Of a stretch of DNA of 64,000 bases, positions 32,427 to 40,887 are shown piece by piece. Numbering within the stretch: the stretch's first letter is position 1; each line of letters opens with the position of its first letter. The notes below the pieces were generated by a model that did no database searches, was not told where the DNA came from, and was given only the letters and a program-made list of their open reading frames with translations. This DNA is from Rhodobiaceae bacterium. Its GTDB lineage: Bacteria; Pseudomonadota; Alphaproteobacteria; Parvibaculales; Parvibaculaceae. Location: positions 1-64,000 of the forward strand of contig CP030277.1 in assembly GCA_003330885.1 (NCBI GenBank), written 5' to 3'. The translations under genes and the position numbers were made by a program.

Positions 32427-32899
32427 CAAAACAGCTCCGCAGTGACAGAAGAGCGACCGATGATTTCAGCCAGGGCTTCGCGCACATGGCGAAAATGGTC
32501 TTCGATGGCTTCATCGGCAAAGTCCGTGGCGTCGGCTCCCTCACTGGTGAGGTCTATGTCGCGGCCGGCTTCTGTGAGCAGGCCTTTGGCCCTGTGATAG
32601 ACGGCGGCTTCATAGAGAAGGGTGAGCTTACCTTCGTCCCCATATTCCTCCTGAGGAATATCGGTGAGGGTCAAAAAGCCTTCGGCTTCTTGTGCCAGCC
32701 GCCAGTCATGCAGCTCCCGATTGGTGGCCATCACCGCGCGCTTTAGCTGCCAGACAACCCGACCTTCTGGCAGATCAGAGAGAACTTTCATGCGTTCACG
32801 AAACGCGGCGAGAGAGATGTCCGGGAAGAAGGCGAGATTGCCTATCTCCGGGTCTGGTTCCTCTGGCCGGTCATTTGGAATGAAAACACTTGCGGACAC
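32426..32899 (-). CDS. L: Phage head completion protein L
   Basis: A 157-residue GpL-type protein (DPEIGNLAFFPDISLAAFRERMKVLSDLPEGRVVWQLKRAVMATNRELHDWRLAQ) which closes the head connector after DNA packaging. Located after M and before X as in P2. About 110 bp separate it from M. Confidence 0.9.
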   Translation of the reverse strand: MSASVFIPNDRPEEPDPEIGNLAFFPDISLAAFRERMKVLSDLPEGRVVWQLKRAVMATNRELHDWRLAQEAEGFLTLTDIPQEEYGDEGKLTLLYEAAVYHRAKGLLTEAGRDIDLTSEGADATDFADEAIEDHFRHVREALAEIIGRSSVTAELF

Positions 32900-33009
32900 T
32901 CAGACGGCTCCATCGCTGGGGTGAGGGGTAAGGCCAGTCTTTCGGGCGACACTTCGGGAGGAGGAAGACCCTCCAGACTGGCCTTCCTGGCGCTGGGCCA
33001 GAGAGGGGG

Positions 33010-33699
33010 TTAGGTGTTAGAGGTTTCCTTTTCCAACCGCTTCACCAATTGCTCGCGGCGTTTCTTGACACCGTTTTTGGTGGGGTTGAGCTCGATGGTT
33101 CGGTCATAATGTTCAAGGGCCGTGAGGAGGGCCTGGGGCTCGTTCTCCTCTTCCAGACCAAAAGCAATGGCTTTGTGCAGTTTTGCCCGCACCTGATCTG
33201 GCATGTCTGCCTCTTTCAGGTCTTCAAGAAGTGTCACCAACAGCTTGACCGGCGGGACCTGCCTGTCGTCCTTGCCGTCTGCCTGAATGGCCGCTTCGGC
33301 AAATTCTTCTGCGAGATAGGTTGGCAGGGTACGGTTGAAGCGTTCGGGCATCACAAGCCCATGTTCAAGGGCGTAGCCAGCAATCTCATATGCGCGGTCA
33401 AACTGACCGGCATCGAGCCGCCAGATCATCTGCGTGACCATGACTTCATCCTGCAGGCCCGGTGCTTCTGCCAGAATGCCATCCACGTAAGCGTCATAGT
33501 CAGAGATGAAGCCTTGTTTCATCTCGATCTTTCTAGCCTGGCTCTGGGTATTTTTGAGCTGCGCCATGTGGGTTTGCAATTGTCCCAAATGCTGCTCATA
33601 GGCATTGAGGTTTTCCATAGTTAGCTCATCGCTTTCGGCTGCCTGTTTGGCGGCTTTCGCGGCGAGGGTCTTTTGGTAGTGGGTGCGGGCAAGGCTCAT
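33010..33699 (-). CDS. M: Terminase endonuclease subunit M (small terminase)
   Basis: A 229-residue GpM family protein with the motif SLARTHYQKTLAAKAAKQ at the start and IWRLDAGQFDRAYEIAGYALEHGLVMPERFNRTLPTYLAEEFAEAA in the middle. It recognises cos DNA and, with P, packages the genome. The cos site itself was not located. Confidence 0.92.
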   Translation of the reverse strand: MSLARTHYQKTLAAKAAKQAAESDELTMENLNAYEQHLGQLQTHMAQLKNTQSQARKIEMKQGFISDYDAYVDGILAEAPGLQDEVMVTQMIWRLDAGQFDRAYEIAGYALEHGLVMPERFNRTLPTYLAEEFAEAAIQADGKDDRQVPPVKLLVTLLEDLKEADMPDQVRAKLHKAIAFGLEEENEPQALLTALEHYDRTIELNPTKNGVKKRREQLVKRLEKETSNT

Positions 33700-33753
33700 G
33701 ATTTTCTCTCTGGTCCAGCGTCAACGGGGGTGACAAACGAAGGCAGGCGCGCG

Positions 33754-34767
33754 TTATGTCCAGCCATCCGCGCCGTCTGGCACGGAGATGTTTTCGATGA
33801 GGCACGCGGCGGAGAAGTCCTCCACCACGTAATCCTCGCGGACGGACTGATAGTCGACGACGCGGCGCTTCTCCGGCTCTTCCTTGATGTGGCGGCGGCG
33901 CGTGCCTGCCTGGTGGTAGATAGAGAGATTGGAAAGCTTGGTAATCAGGGCCGCATTGGCGGGGAAGAAGGGCACCATGATGGCCTTTTTGCCACCGATC
34001 TGCTTATTGGTAATGATGCTATCAAGCGCCACCTTTTCTGTTGGCGCGTTATGATCATTGGCAAGCGCCACATATTTGTCGCTCACCAGATTGCGGCCGA
34101 CAATTGCCACAAGGTCTGTGTCATCGGCAAACCAGTCAGCAATGAGATTGTTGGTGGCATCCATGACGGCCGCATCAATGTTCTTATAGTCATTGCCTGC
34201 CTGATCGCCGACCTTTGGCGCATCCAACACACGTTCGGGCGCATGGGTGCGCAGTTCCTGAAGCCAGCCAATATTCACATCTTGCAGCTTTGGATTGGCG
34301 ACAAGATCTGAGGTGGCAGCAATGCTGGTGCCGTTCCAGCCGATCATGATGCGGTCGCGGGCCTGCTGTTTCGTCACCGCGTTGCGAAGTCGTGTCTGGA
34401 AGTCCGGAAACTTTGCCCACATGTCGAGCTTTTGATAGGTGACGAAGGTATCAAAGTCTGTCTCTGAGCACTCATAATCCTGAGGACCGAGGTCTGTTGG
34501 ATCCGTCGGTGTGCGCTCATCAACATTGGTGTCGGTTCTGGACGCAATGGGCGAACTCACATCAAGGCCAAGTTTCTGTCCCTTCATCTCGGGTACTTCA
34601 ACAATGTTGATCTGCTGCAGGAAGCCGGACGATTCCCGAATGCGGTCTTCAAGCTTTTGACTGATTGTTGGTTCGACGGAGAACTGGTCTCTGGCGGAGG
34701 CAATGCCGTTGAGCTTCGCCTGGCGAGAAAGATAAGCGTTGAAGTGTTCTCGGGTTGAATTGAGCAT
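33754..34767 (-). CDS. N: Phage major capsid protein N
   Basis: The 337-residue P2-family major capsid protein (GpN): LNSTREHFNAYLSRQAKLNGI, ESSGFLQQINIVEVPEMKGQKLGLDVSSPIASRTDT, RDRIMIGWNGTSIAATSDLVANPKLQDVNIGWLQ, and RREEP-type C-terminal part (GTRRRHIKEEPEKRRVVDYQSVREDYVVED). HK97-like fold expected. It follows the scaffold/protease O after 56 bases. Confidence 0.95.
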   Translation of the reverse strand: MLNSTREHFNAYLSRQAKLNGIASARDQFSVEPTISQKLEDRIRESSGFLQQINIVEVPEMKGQKLGLDVSSPIASRTDTNVDERTPTDPTDLGPQDYECSETDFDTFVTYQKLDMWAKFPDFQTRLRNAVTKQQARDRIMIGWNGTSIAATSDLVANPKLQDVNIGWLQELRTHAPERVLDAPKVGDQAGNDYKNIDAAVMDATNNLIADWFADDTDLVAIVGRNLVSDKYVALANDHNAPTEKVALDSIITNKQIGGKKAIMVPFFPANAALITKLSNLSIYHQAGTRRRHIKEEPEKRRVVDYQSVREDYVVEDFSAACLIENISVPDGADGWT

Positions 34768-34823
34768 GATGTTTTCTTTCGAAGTAGTGGGCGAGGGGCG
34801 CGTGGCTTGTCAGTTGGTCGGGA

Positions 34824-35672
34824 TTAGCAGTCAGCCAATTCTTTTGTTCCAGTGAAGCCCTGGGATTCTGGCCGGGCAGGTGTCGCTGGGTCTGGCTCGC
34901 CGGTGATTTTCTCCGTGAGTGTGGAAAGCTGGGCGGACATGGTTTCGACCTGCTTTGCGAGGCCAGCATCCGGTGCCGGGGTGTCATTTCCCGAAGTGGT
35001 GAGGTCCGCCAATTTCTGGTTGAGGCCGTCAACTCCCTTGGCGAGCTCCACAATGCTGATCTCCATGTCGGCAAAACGCTGATCATTGCGCTTCGACGTA
35101 CCGTTCAGGATGTCGGTCACTTTTGAGAAGAGGCCCGGCGCTTGGTCGGGCTTGTCCCCGTCACCTTCTTCAGAGAATTCGAGTATGCCTGCATCCACCG
35201 CTGGCCAGATTTGGGTTTTCGGTTTCTTGTCCCCATCGGCAAAACGGTTGATACCGTCTTGCGCAAATTGAAGGCGTTCGGTGCCAAGGGATGCGGGACT
35301 GTCTGTAACAGCGAGGCCCACAAGGTAGGCCTGACCGGAGCCTGCGAAATCGCCATCCATTTCAATGGAGGTGTAAACCTTCTGGCCCTGCTTGTTCATC
35401 TCCATCAGCTTGTCATTGGGCTGAAGGCGACCATAGAGGGCGAGCTTTCCGTCGCTGTCCTTTTCCGTTTTGAGGTCCACCACATCACCAAGAGCCGGAA
35501 AGGCCCCGTCGGCAAAGAGGCTGCGGAAATGTTCGAGCCAAATGCGCGCGCCATATTTCTCTGGATCGTAGCTCGCGGCCATTTGGCTGAGCTGGTCCGC
35601 CGTGATGGTGCGGCCATCGATGGTCAAGCCTTCTGTGGCGATGCGGACAAAGTTTGAAATCAGCTTTTTCAT
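34824..35672 (-). CDS. O: Capsid scaffolding protease O
   Basis: The 282-residue GpO family protein combines an N-terminal serine protease with a C-terminal coiled-coil scaffold. Visible: WLEHFRSLFADGAFPALGDVVDLKTEKDSDGKLALYGRLQPND, the VYTSIEMDGDFAGSGQAYLVGLAVTDSPASLGTERLQFA protease segment with the S of DSPASLGTE, and a helical C-terminal region (about 195-260). The end AIESQGFTGTKELADC-like tail binds capsid. First gene of the leftward head operon. Confidence 0.93.
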   Translation of the reverse strand: MKKLISNFVRIATEGLTIDGRTITADQLSQMAASYDPEKYGARIWLEHFRSLFADGAFPALGDVVDLKTEKDSDGKLALYGRLQPNDKLMEMNKQGQKVYTSIEMDGDFAGSGQAYLVGLAVTDSPASLGTERLQFAQDGINRFADGDKKPKTQIWPAVDAGILEFSEEGDGDKPDQAPGLFSKVTDILNGTSKRNDQRFADMEISIVELAKGVDGLNQKLADLTTSGNDTPAPDAGLAKQVETMSAQLSTLTEKITGEPDPATPARPESQGFTGTKELADC

Positions 35673-35763
35673 CGGGACGACCTTTGTGTGAAGCGGGCAA
35701 GTTTATGCGCTGGGGCTTTTTCCGAAGGTCGAGCAATTGGGGTTTTCCCCGCAAGCACTGCCG

Positions 35764-35786
35764 GGTTGTTAGCGGGGCTAACAACC
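35764..35786 (+). promoter_or_regulatory. Predicted Ogr-binding palindrome of the P late promoter
   Basis: GGTTGTTAGC (35764-35773) and GCTAACAACC (35777-35786) share identical 10-base arms with the palindrome before V. The centre is 57 bp from the terminase ATG and about 103 bp from the O start, so it may serve the rightward P-Q operon and, at a second spacing, the leftward O operon. Downstream of both palindromes GAGT-N2-GCC occurs at the same distance. Confidence 0.75.
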
Positions 35787-35831
35787 AGACGGGCCAGAAG
35801 AAATGAGTAAGCCGCCGCTAGTGTCTGGCTC

Positions 35832-37622
35832 ATGGACACGCCTGATAACGAGACCAAACCTGCTGCTGACAACACGAACGGAGCGCTGTTGCGCAAGCGT
35901 GCCGCCCAGCTTTTCTGGCAGGGCTATACGGTTGCTGAGATTTCCAAGCAGCTTGGCAAAAGCTATTCAACCATTGATAGCTGGAAGCGCCGGGACGGCT
36001 GGCGCGAAGCCCCGGTGCATGAACGGGTCGGCTCCACCCTAGACCGCCGCCTGTGCCTGCTTGTGGACAAGGAAGAGAAAACACCCGGTGACTACAAGGA
36101 GATTGAGGCGCTTGGCAAACAGCTTGAGCGCATGGCCCGTGTGGAGAAATTCCAGAACGGCGGGAATGAGGCGGACCTCAATCCCAAGGTGAAAAACCGC
36201 AACAAGAAACGGAAGGGCAGGAAGCACAAGAACGCGCTCACGGACGAAGAAGAAGCGGCACTGGTGGCTGAGTGGGAGAAGGCCCTCTTCAACTATCAGA
36301 AGTTGTGGAATGCGCACCGCGATCAGCGGATACGCGACATTCTAAAATCCCGCCAGGTGGGGGCGACCTGGTACTTCGCTCGCGAAGCCTTCATGGATGC
36401 CCTGGAGACGGGCGACAATCAGATTTTCCTTTCAGCCTCCCGCAATCAGGCAGAGGTGTTCCGCTCCTACATTATCGAGTTTGTGCGCGACGTGACCGGC
36501 AAAGAGCTGAAGGGCAATCCGCTGGTTCTGGAAAATGGCGCAACGCTCTATTTTCTTTCCACCAATAGCCGCACGGCGCAGAGCTATCACGGCCATCTCT
36601 ATGTGGATGAGTATTTCTGGATCCCGCGCTACAAGGACTTGAACAAAGTCGCCAGCGGCATGGCCGCCCACAAGAAGTGGCGCAAGACCTATATCTCTAC
36701 ACCGTCGACACTGGGCCATGAGGCCTATGGCTTTTGGTCAGGTCGGGACTTCAACAAGGGCCGGGCTGACGAAGACAAGGTTGAGATTGACATTAGCCAT
36801 GATGCCCTGAAGCACGGCATGCTGTGCGCCGATGGGCAATGGCGGCAAATGCTCACCATTGAAGATGCGGAAGTGGCGGGCTGTGACCTGTTCGACATTG
36901 ATGCGCTGAAGTTGGAATATGCGCCGGACGATTTTGCCAATCTCTTCATGTGCGTCTTCATTGATGATGCGCATTCGGTCTTCAAACTCGCGACCCTGCA
37001 AAATTGCATGGTGGATGCCTGGTACGCCTGGGATGATTTCCGCCCTGTGCGCAAGCGCCCCTTCGGCAATAAAGAGGTGTGGATTGGCTATGACCCAAGC
37101 CGCACGCGGGACGATGCAAGCTGTGTGGTGATTGCGCCACCAGGCCTGGATGGCGGCAAGTTCCGAGCGCTTGAGAAGCTGCGCTTTAACAATATGAACT
37201 TTGAGCACCAGGCGAAAGAAATCAAAAAGCTCACCGAGCGCTACAACGTCACCCACATTGGCATTGATGCGAGCGGCATGGGCGTAGGGCTCTATGAGCT
37301 GGTGAAAGGCTTCTACCCGCGCGCGCTCAAGATTACCTATTCCGTTGAGGTGAAAAACCGGCTGGTGGCGAAAGCCAAGCAGGTGATTGAAAACGGGCGC
37401 TTTGAATTTGATGCCGGGTGGACGGATATGGCGAACGCCTTCATGACCATTCACCGATCCGTCACGGCCAGTGGAAAACAGATCAGCTATCAAGCAAGCA
37501 GAACCGAAACAACCGGCCATGCAGACCAGGCCTGGGCCGTGATGCACGCGCTCGCGCAAGGCGACATCGTGTCTTTGGACAGTGCGGGCAGGCCCAAAAA
37601 ATCAACAGTGGAGATTTTCTAA
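35832..37622 (+). CDS. P: Terminase large subunit P (ATPase)
   Basis: A 596-residue GpP family packaging motor. It has an N-terminal HTH (YTVAEISKQLGKSYSTIDSWKRRDGW), the ATPase core (ILKSRQVGATWYFAREAFMDAL, Walker-A-like; LYVDEYFWI, Walker B), and a C-terminal RNase H-like nuclease (WIGYDPSRTRDDASCVVIAPP, THIGIDASGMG). First gene of the rightward pair and overlaps Q by one base (TAATG). The ATG has no strong ribosome site, as also seen for V. Confidence 0.95.
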   Translation: MDTPDNETKPAADNTNGALLRKRAAQLFWQGYTVAEISKQLGKSYSTIDSWKRRDGWREAPVHERVGSTLDRRLCLLVDKEEKTPGDYKEIEALGKQLERMARVEKFQNGGNEADLNPKVKNRNKKRKGRKHKNALTDEEEAALVAEWEKALFNYQKLWNAHRDQRIRDILKSRQVGATWYFAREAFMDALETGDNQIFLSASRNQAEVFRSYIIEFVRDVTGKELKGNPLVLENGATLYFLSTNSRTAQSYHGHLYVDEYFWIPRYKDLNKVASGMAAHKKWRKTYISTPSTLGHEAYGFWSGRDFNKGRADEDKVEIDISHDALKHGMLCADGQWRQMLTIEDAEVAGCDLFDIDALKLEYAPDDFANLFMCVFIDDAHSVFKLATLQNCMVDAWYAWDDFRPVRKRPFGNKEVWIGYDPSRTRDDASCVVIAPPGLDGGKFRALEKLRFNNMNFEHQAKEIKKLTERYNVTHIGIDASGMGVGLYELVKGFYPRALKITYSVEVKNRLVAKAKQVIENGRFEFDAGWTDMANAFMTIHRSVTASGKQISYQASRTETTGHADQAWAVMHALAQGDIVSLDSAGRPKKSTVEIF

Positions 37623-38653
37623 TGAGCGATGCAGGCAAGAGTGCGTCAAAGGTGACAGCGGAGGTCTTCACCTTTGGGGATCCGGTGCCCATGCTCGAGG
37701 GCCGTGAGGTGATGGACTATCTCCAGCTCATGGATAACGGGCTTTATTTTGAGCCACCGATTTCTCAAATGGGGTTGATAAAGAGTTTTCGCGCGAACGC
37801 GCATCATGCCTCGGCCATTCACCTGAAACAGGCGATCCTTACCTCGACCTTCAAGCCGCACCGACTTTTGTCGCGGCAGGACTTTAGCCGCTGGGTGCTC
37901 GACTATCTCATTCTTGGAAATGCCTATTTGGAGAATGTGGCAAACCGCTTGGGTGGATCTGCGAAGCTGCGCCCCACGCCTGCCTTGCAAACACGGCGCA
38001 TGAAAGACCCGAGTAATTTTCTTTGGGTGAAGTCCTGGGCGGACACGCACCAGTTTAAGGCCGGGTCGGTGTTTCATCTACTGGAGCCGGACCCGGCGCA
38101 AGAGATTTACGGCATGCCTCAATATCTGGCGGCGCTCAATTCAGCCTGGCTCAACGAAAGTGCCACCCTCTTTCGCAGGAAATACTATGAGAATGGAAGC
38201 CATGCGGGCTTCATCCTCTATCTGAATGACGCGAACCTGGAGCAGAAGGACGTGGACACGATCCGCGAGCAATTGAAGAAGTCGAAAGGCATTGGCAACT
38301 TCAAGAACCTGTTTTTAAACGCGCCAGGCGGTCAGAAAGATGGCGTGCAGCTTATCCCCATTTCTGAAGTCACCGCCAAGGATGAGTTTTTCAACATCAA
38401 GAACGTGACGCGCGACGATGTACTGGCCGCGCACCGCGTGCCGCCCCCTTTGATGGGCATCGTGCCGAGCAACACAGGCGGCTTCGGTTCGATTGAAGCG
38501 GCAAGCAAGGTCTTCGTGATCAACGAACTAACGCCGCTGCAACAACGTTTCCGCGAAGTGAATGACTGGGTGGGGGAGGAAGTTGTCGCCTTCGAGCCTT
38601 ATGAGGTTGGTGTGAAAGATCCAGCTGTCGTGCCGGTTGAGTCGAGGGTCTGA
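37622..38653 (+). CDS. Q: Phage portal protein Q
   Basis: The 343-residue GpQ portal: EVFTFGDPVPMLEGREVMDYLQLMDNGLYFEPPISQMGLIKSFRANAHHASAIHLK, LDYLILGNAYLE, GMPQYLAALNSAWLNESATLFRRKYYENGSHAGFILYLND and the PPLMGIVPSNTGGFGSIEAA motif. The ATG 37622 overlaps the terminase stop; the upstream open frame inside P is not coding. It is the last recognised virion gene on the right. Confidence 0.95.
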   Translation: MSDAGKSASKVTAEVFTFGDPVPMLEGREVMDYLQLMDNGLYFEPPISQMGLIKSFRANAHHASAIHLKQAILTSTFKPHRLLSRQDFSRWVLDYLILGNAYLENVANRLGGSAKLRPTPALQTRRMKDPSNFLWVKSWADTHQFKAGSVFHLLEPDPAQEIYGMPQYLAALNSAWLNESATLFRRKYYENGSHAGFILYLNDANLEQKDVDTIREQLKKSKGIGNFKNLFLNAPGGQKDGVQLIPISEVTAKDEFFNIKNVTRDDVLAAHRVPPPLMGIVPSNTGGFGSIEAASKVFVINELTPLQQRFREVNDWVGEEVVAFEPYEVGVKDPAVVPVESRV

Positions 38654-38666
38654 CGGCGATAATCTC

Positions 38667-40445
38667 TCACGGGATTGATGCAGTTTCCAGCGGCAAGGGT
38701 GCCGACAATGCGAACCCTTCCTCGGTTCCCGGTGTACACACTCCAGGCCAGCTTTGTTTCCTGTCTAGGATGCCCTCAACCTTTGCAACATCAAGAATGT
38801 CCAATTGCGCCATTTTCTCAACCCCGTTTGCATCTGAATCGAAATACATAATCATGCCTAATTTCACGGATGACGTGGGGGTAGGCCCTTCTACGCTAAT
38901 AATCGCACCCATGAGCGCTTCATCCAAACTACTGTTGCTTCCACTGTCAATTATCCGTGGGCAATGGGGATTGCTCAGGTAGGTATGAATTGCTTGGATT
39001 GCTGCGTCCCCAGTGGTGTCTCGTTTTTCAATGTTTAGTTCGGCCCGCAATTCACTATCGTTGATACGCAGGACGAACGATGGGACGTCAATGTATTTTC
39101 TGTATCCTGACTCTCGCTGGAGGGTGATTAACCTTGCGACCGCATTATATCGGTCATTCAAGGTCTTCTGCTCCCTCAATGCTATGTCGCGAGCCAGACT
39201 CGGCAAACTAAATCGTTTTCCTGGTAGACCGTTGAGCGTCTTTGTCTCGTCCGTATCGAAACAGTGCTCGGATTGGAGGTCTGGTCTTTGGCGATAGCCG
39301 AACCTTTGCTCTAAGAACGCAAGACGTGCAACAGCTGAGTCGCGGGGGGTCATTATTGGATGCAGTGCGTCTCGGAGTGTATTGCAGTATGTGTGAAAGA
39401 CACTTGGGGCAACTTTACCAGAGTCCGGAGGTTCCGTTGCATTCAGGAGGATTGAGTTCAATGTTCTCCTCTCTGCACCTCGCCCAAAAGCCGTGTTGTT
39501 AATCATATTTATGCTGGGGTATTCTTTTCCATTGCTGTGGAAAAGTGAGTCTCGGTATTCGAGGAAGAGGGTGATTTGCCGATGTTCTTCCAAAAAATTG
39601 TACCCGGTGGAAGTGGTCTCGACACCAGCAGAGCGTATGGTCTCGGTTTCCGTAGTGCTGTTTAGATAGCTAAGTTCTCCCGGCACATCTCGCTCGAACG
39701 GAGACAAGGTTATTGTTCTCGAAAATGCACTTTTGTTCCGCAGTTCGTTCGTCAGGTGGCCATCGATTGTGTCACGTGCGCGTCTTGCTGCAGGTGTAGT
39801 GGCAAAGGCGAGTTCACTGATGCCCGCTGCACCACTAAGTGCAGCTATGGCCGAAACAATAGTCTTCGCCGCGGTGATGTTCGGGTTCCGATCAGTTTTC
39901 GTTTGAACTTTCACTGTAAAAACATCACCCATATCGTTCATTGGATAGTAGCTTGATGCGTAGTTGTTGAGTACAGCTTCGGTACACCCTTCGTTATCGA
40001 CTTCGGAAGCAGTCGTATATGCCAAAGGCAACACTTCTGGCTTTTGTCCGCCGTCACCCGAAAATGCAATGTTGCGACCAGGAAATGTGACCTCCGCATC
40101 GAGCAATACAGATACTCTGTCCTCTTTGAAGAATTGCCTTGCGAGGGACAAAAAACTTGTATCGACACACTCGCCATTCATCCTAGCCCCGGGGGCGCTC
40201 GTGCCTAGTCTTGCGTAGAATGTCTTCTCTACTCTTGTTTTTCCATCACCAGCTATGCTCTCAGCAGGTGGCCGAGTGGGGTACTCTTGGTTGGCCGCTT
40301 CTGTAGGTTGATTTGTTGCACGTTGATCGAGATTCGGATTTAAGACGGGTTGCTTTCCACCAGCAAAGCAGCCCGTGAGTGCGATCATCGCTGCTCCCAC
40401 TAGAATTGGCCGTGAAAGACAACTTCCCGAGAGCAAAGCATGCAT
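38667..40445 (-). CDS. Large lipoprotein, prophage cargo, unknown function
   Basis: A 592-residue protein whose signal sequence ends in a lipobox (LVGAAMIALTGC then F), so it should be lipid-anchored. Mature sequence starts with a Pro/Asn-rich linker. The rest is a mixed alpha/beta ectodomain with an Ala/Gly-rich segment (AAKTIVSAIAALSGAAGISELAFATTPAARRARDTIDG) and paired cysteines, but no family I recognise. ATG 40445 follows GGGAGA; a frame extension to 40499 lacks this. It converges with the portal gene and diverges from the Septu genes. Lipoprotein morons often block phage adsorption or injection, but function here is unproven. Confidence 0.7.
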   Translation of the reverse strand: MHALLSGSCLSRPILVGAAMIALTGCFAGGKQPVLNPNLDQRATNQPTEAANQEYPTRPPAESIAGDGKTRVEKTFYARLGTSAPGARMNGECVDTSFLSLARQFFKEDRVSVLLDAEVTFPGRNIAFSGDGGQKPEVLPLAYTTASEVDNEGCTEAVLNNYASSYYPMNDMGDVFTVKVQTKTDRNPNITAAKTIVSAIAALSGAAGISELAFATTPAARRARDTIDGHLTNELRNKSAFSRTITLSPFERDVPGELSYLNSTTETETIRSAGVETTSTGYNFLEEHRQITLFLEYRDSLFHSNGKEYPSINMINNTAFGRGAERRTLNSILLNATEPPDSGKVAPSVFHTYCNTLRDALHPIMTPRDSAVARLAFLEQRFGYRQRPDLQSEHCFDTDETKTLNGLPGKRFSLPSLARDIALREQKTLNDRYNAVARLITLQRESGYRKYIDVPSFVLRINDSELRAELNIEKRDTTGDAAIQAIHTYLSNPHCPRIIDSGSNSSLDEALMGAIISVEGPTPTSSVKLGMIMYFDSDANGVEKMAQLDILDVAKVEGILDRKQSWPGVCTPGTEEGFALSAPLPLETASIP

Positions 40446-40887
40446 TGATCCGTTCTCCCCATAAAACAGATTGTTTCCAAGAAGTATGAGGCGCAACAAG
40501 CTGAATGGCGAGTCAAAAGTTTTACCATAAAAGGAAAGTATTCCTTTAAGGCTGTATCAACATGAGAGAACGCAAAGAAGTAGGCTAGTCGGTTGAGGAG
40601 GGATTTGTTGTTTGAAGGGGTGAACCACTTCACTCATCTTGCACAAAACGGCAACATAGGCGGAGGATCAATCGGAGGTGCGCCGTCCGGCAGCAGATCA
40701 AGGGAACACCCTTCATTGGCCTGTTCGGCCGTTGCCCGCGAGGTTTTTGGGAAAGCACAAACTCAGGCCCACTCCCAATGGATTCCTTCTTCGTTCGAAA
40801 TAGTGGTAAAGAACTTTCGAAGTGCTCAACCTGAGCTAGTCGGTGGAGGTGTGCCGTGACGACAAACAATGCACAGAGAGCTCGCAA
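40446..40887. other. Intergenic region without a confirmed gene
   Basis: This 440-bp divergent region lies between the lipoprotein and Septu genes and must hold their promoters. A short open frame at 40593-40859 reads a low-complexity sequence with no ribosome site and no resemblance to known proteins. I see no strong hairpin or repeat. Confidence 0.5.

Noticed and set aside
40593-40859. 88-residue frame before ptuA
   Set aside because: No ribosome site, low-complexity G/S-rich start, no resemblance to a known small protein; considered intergenic.
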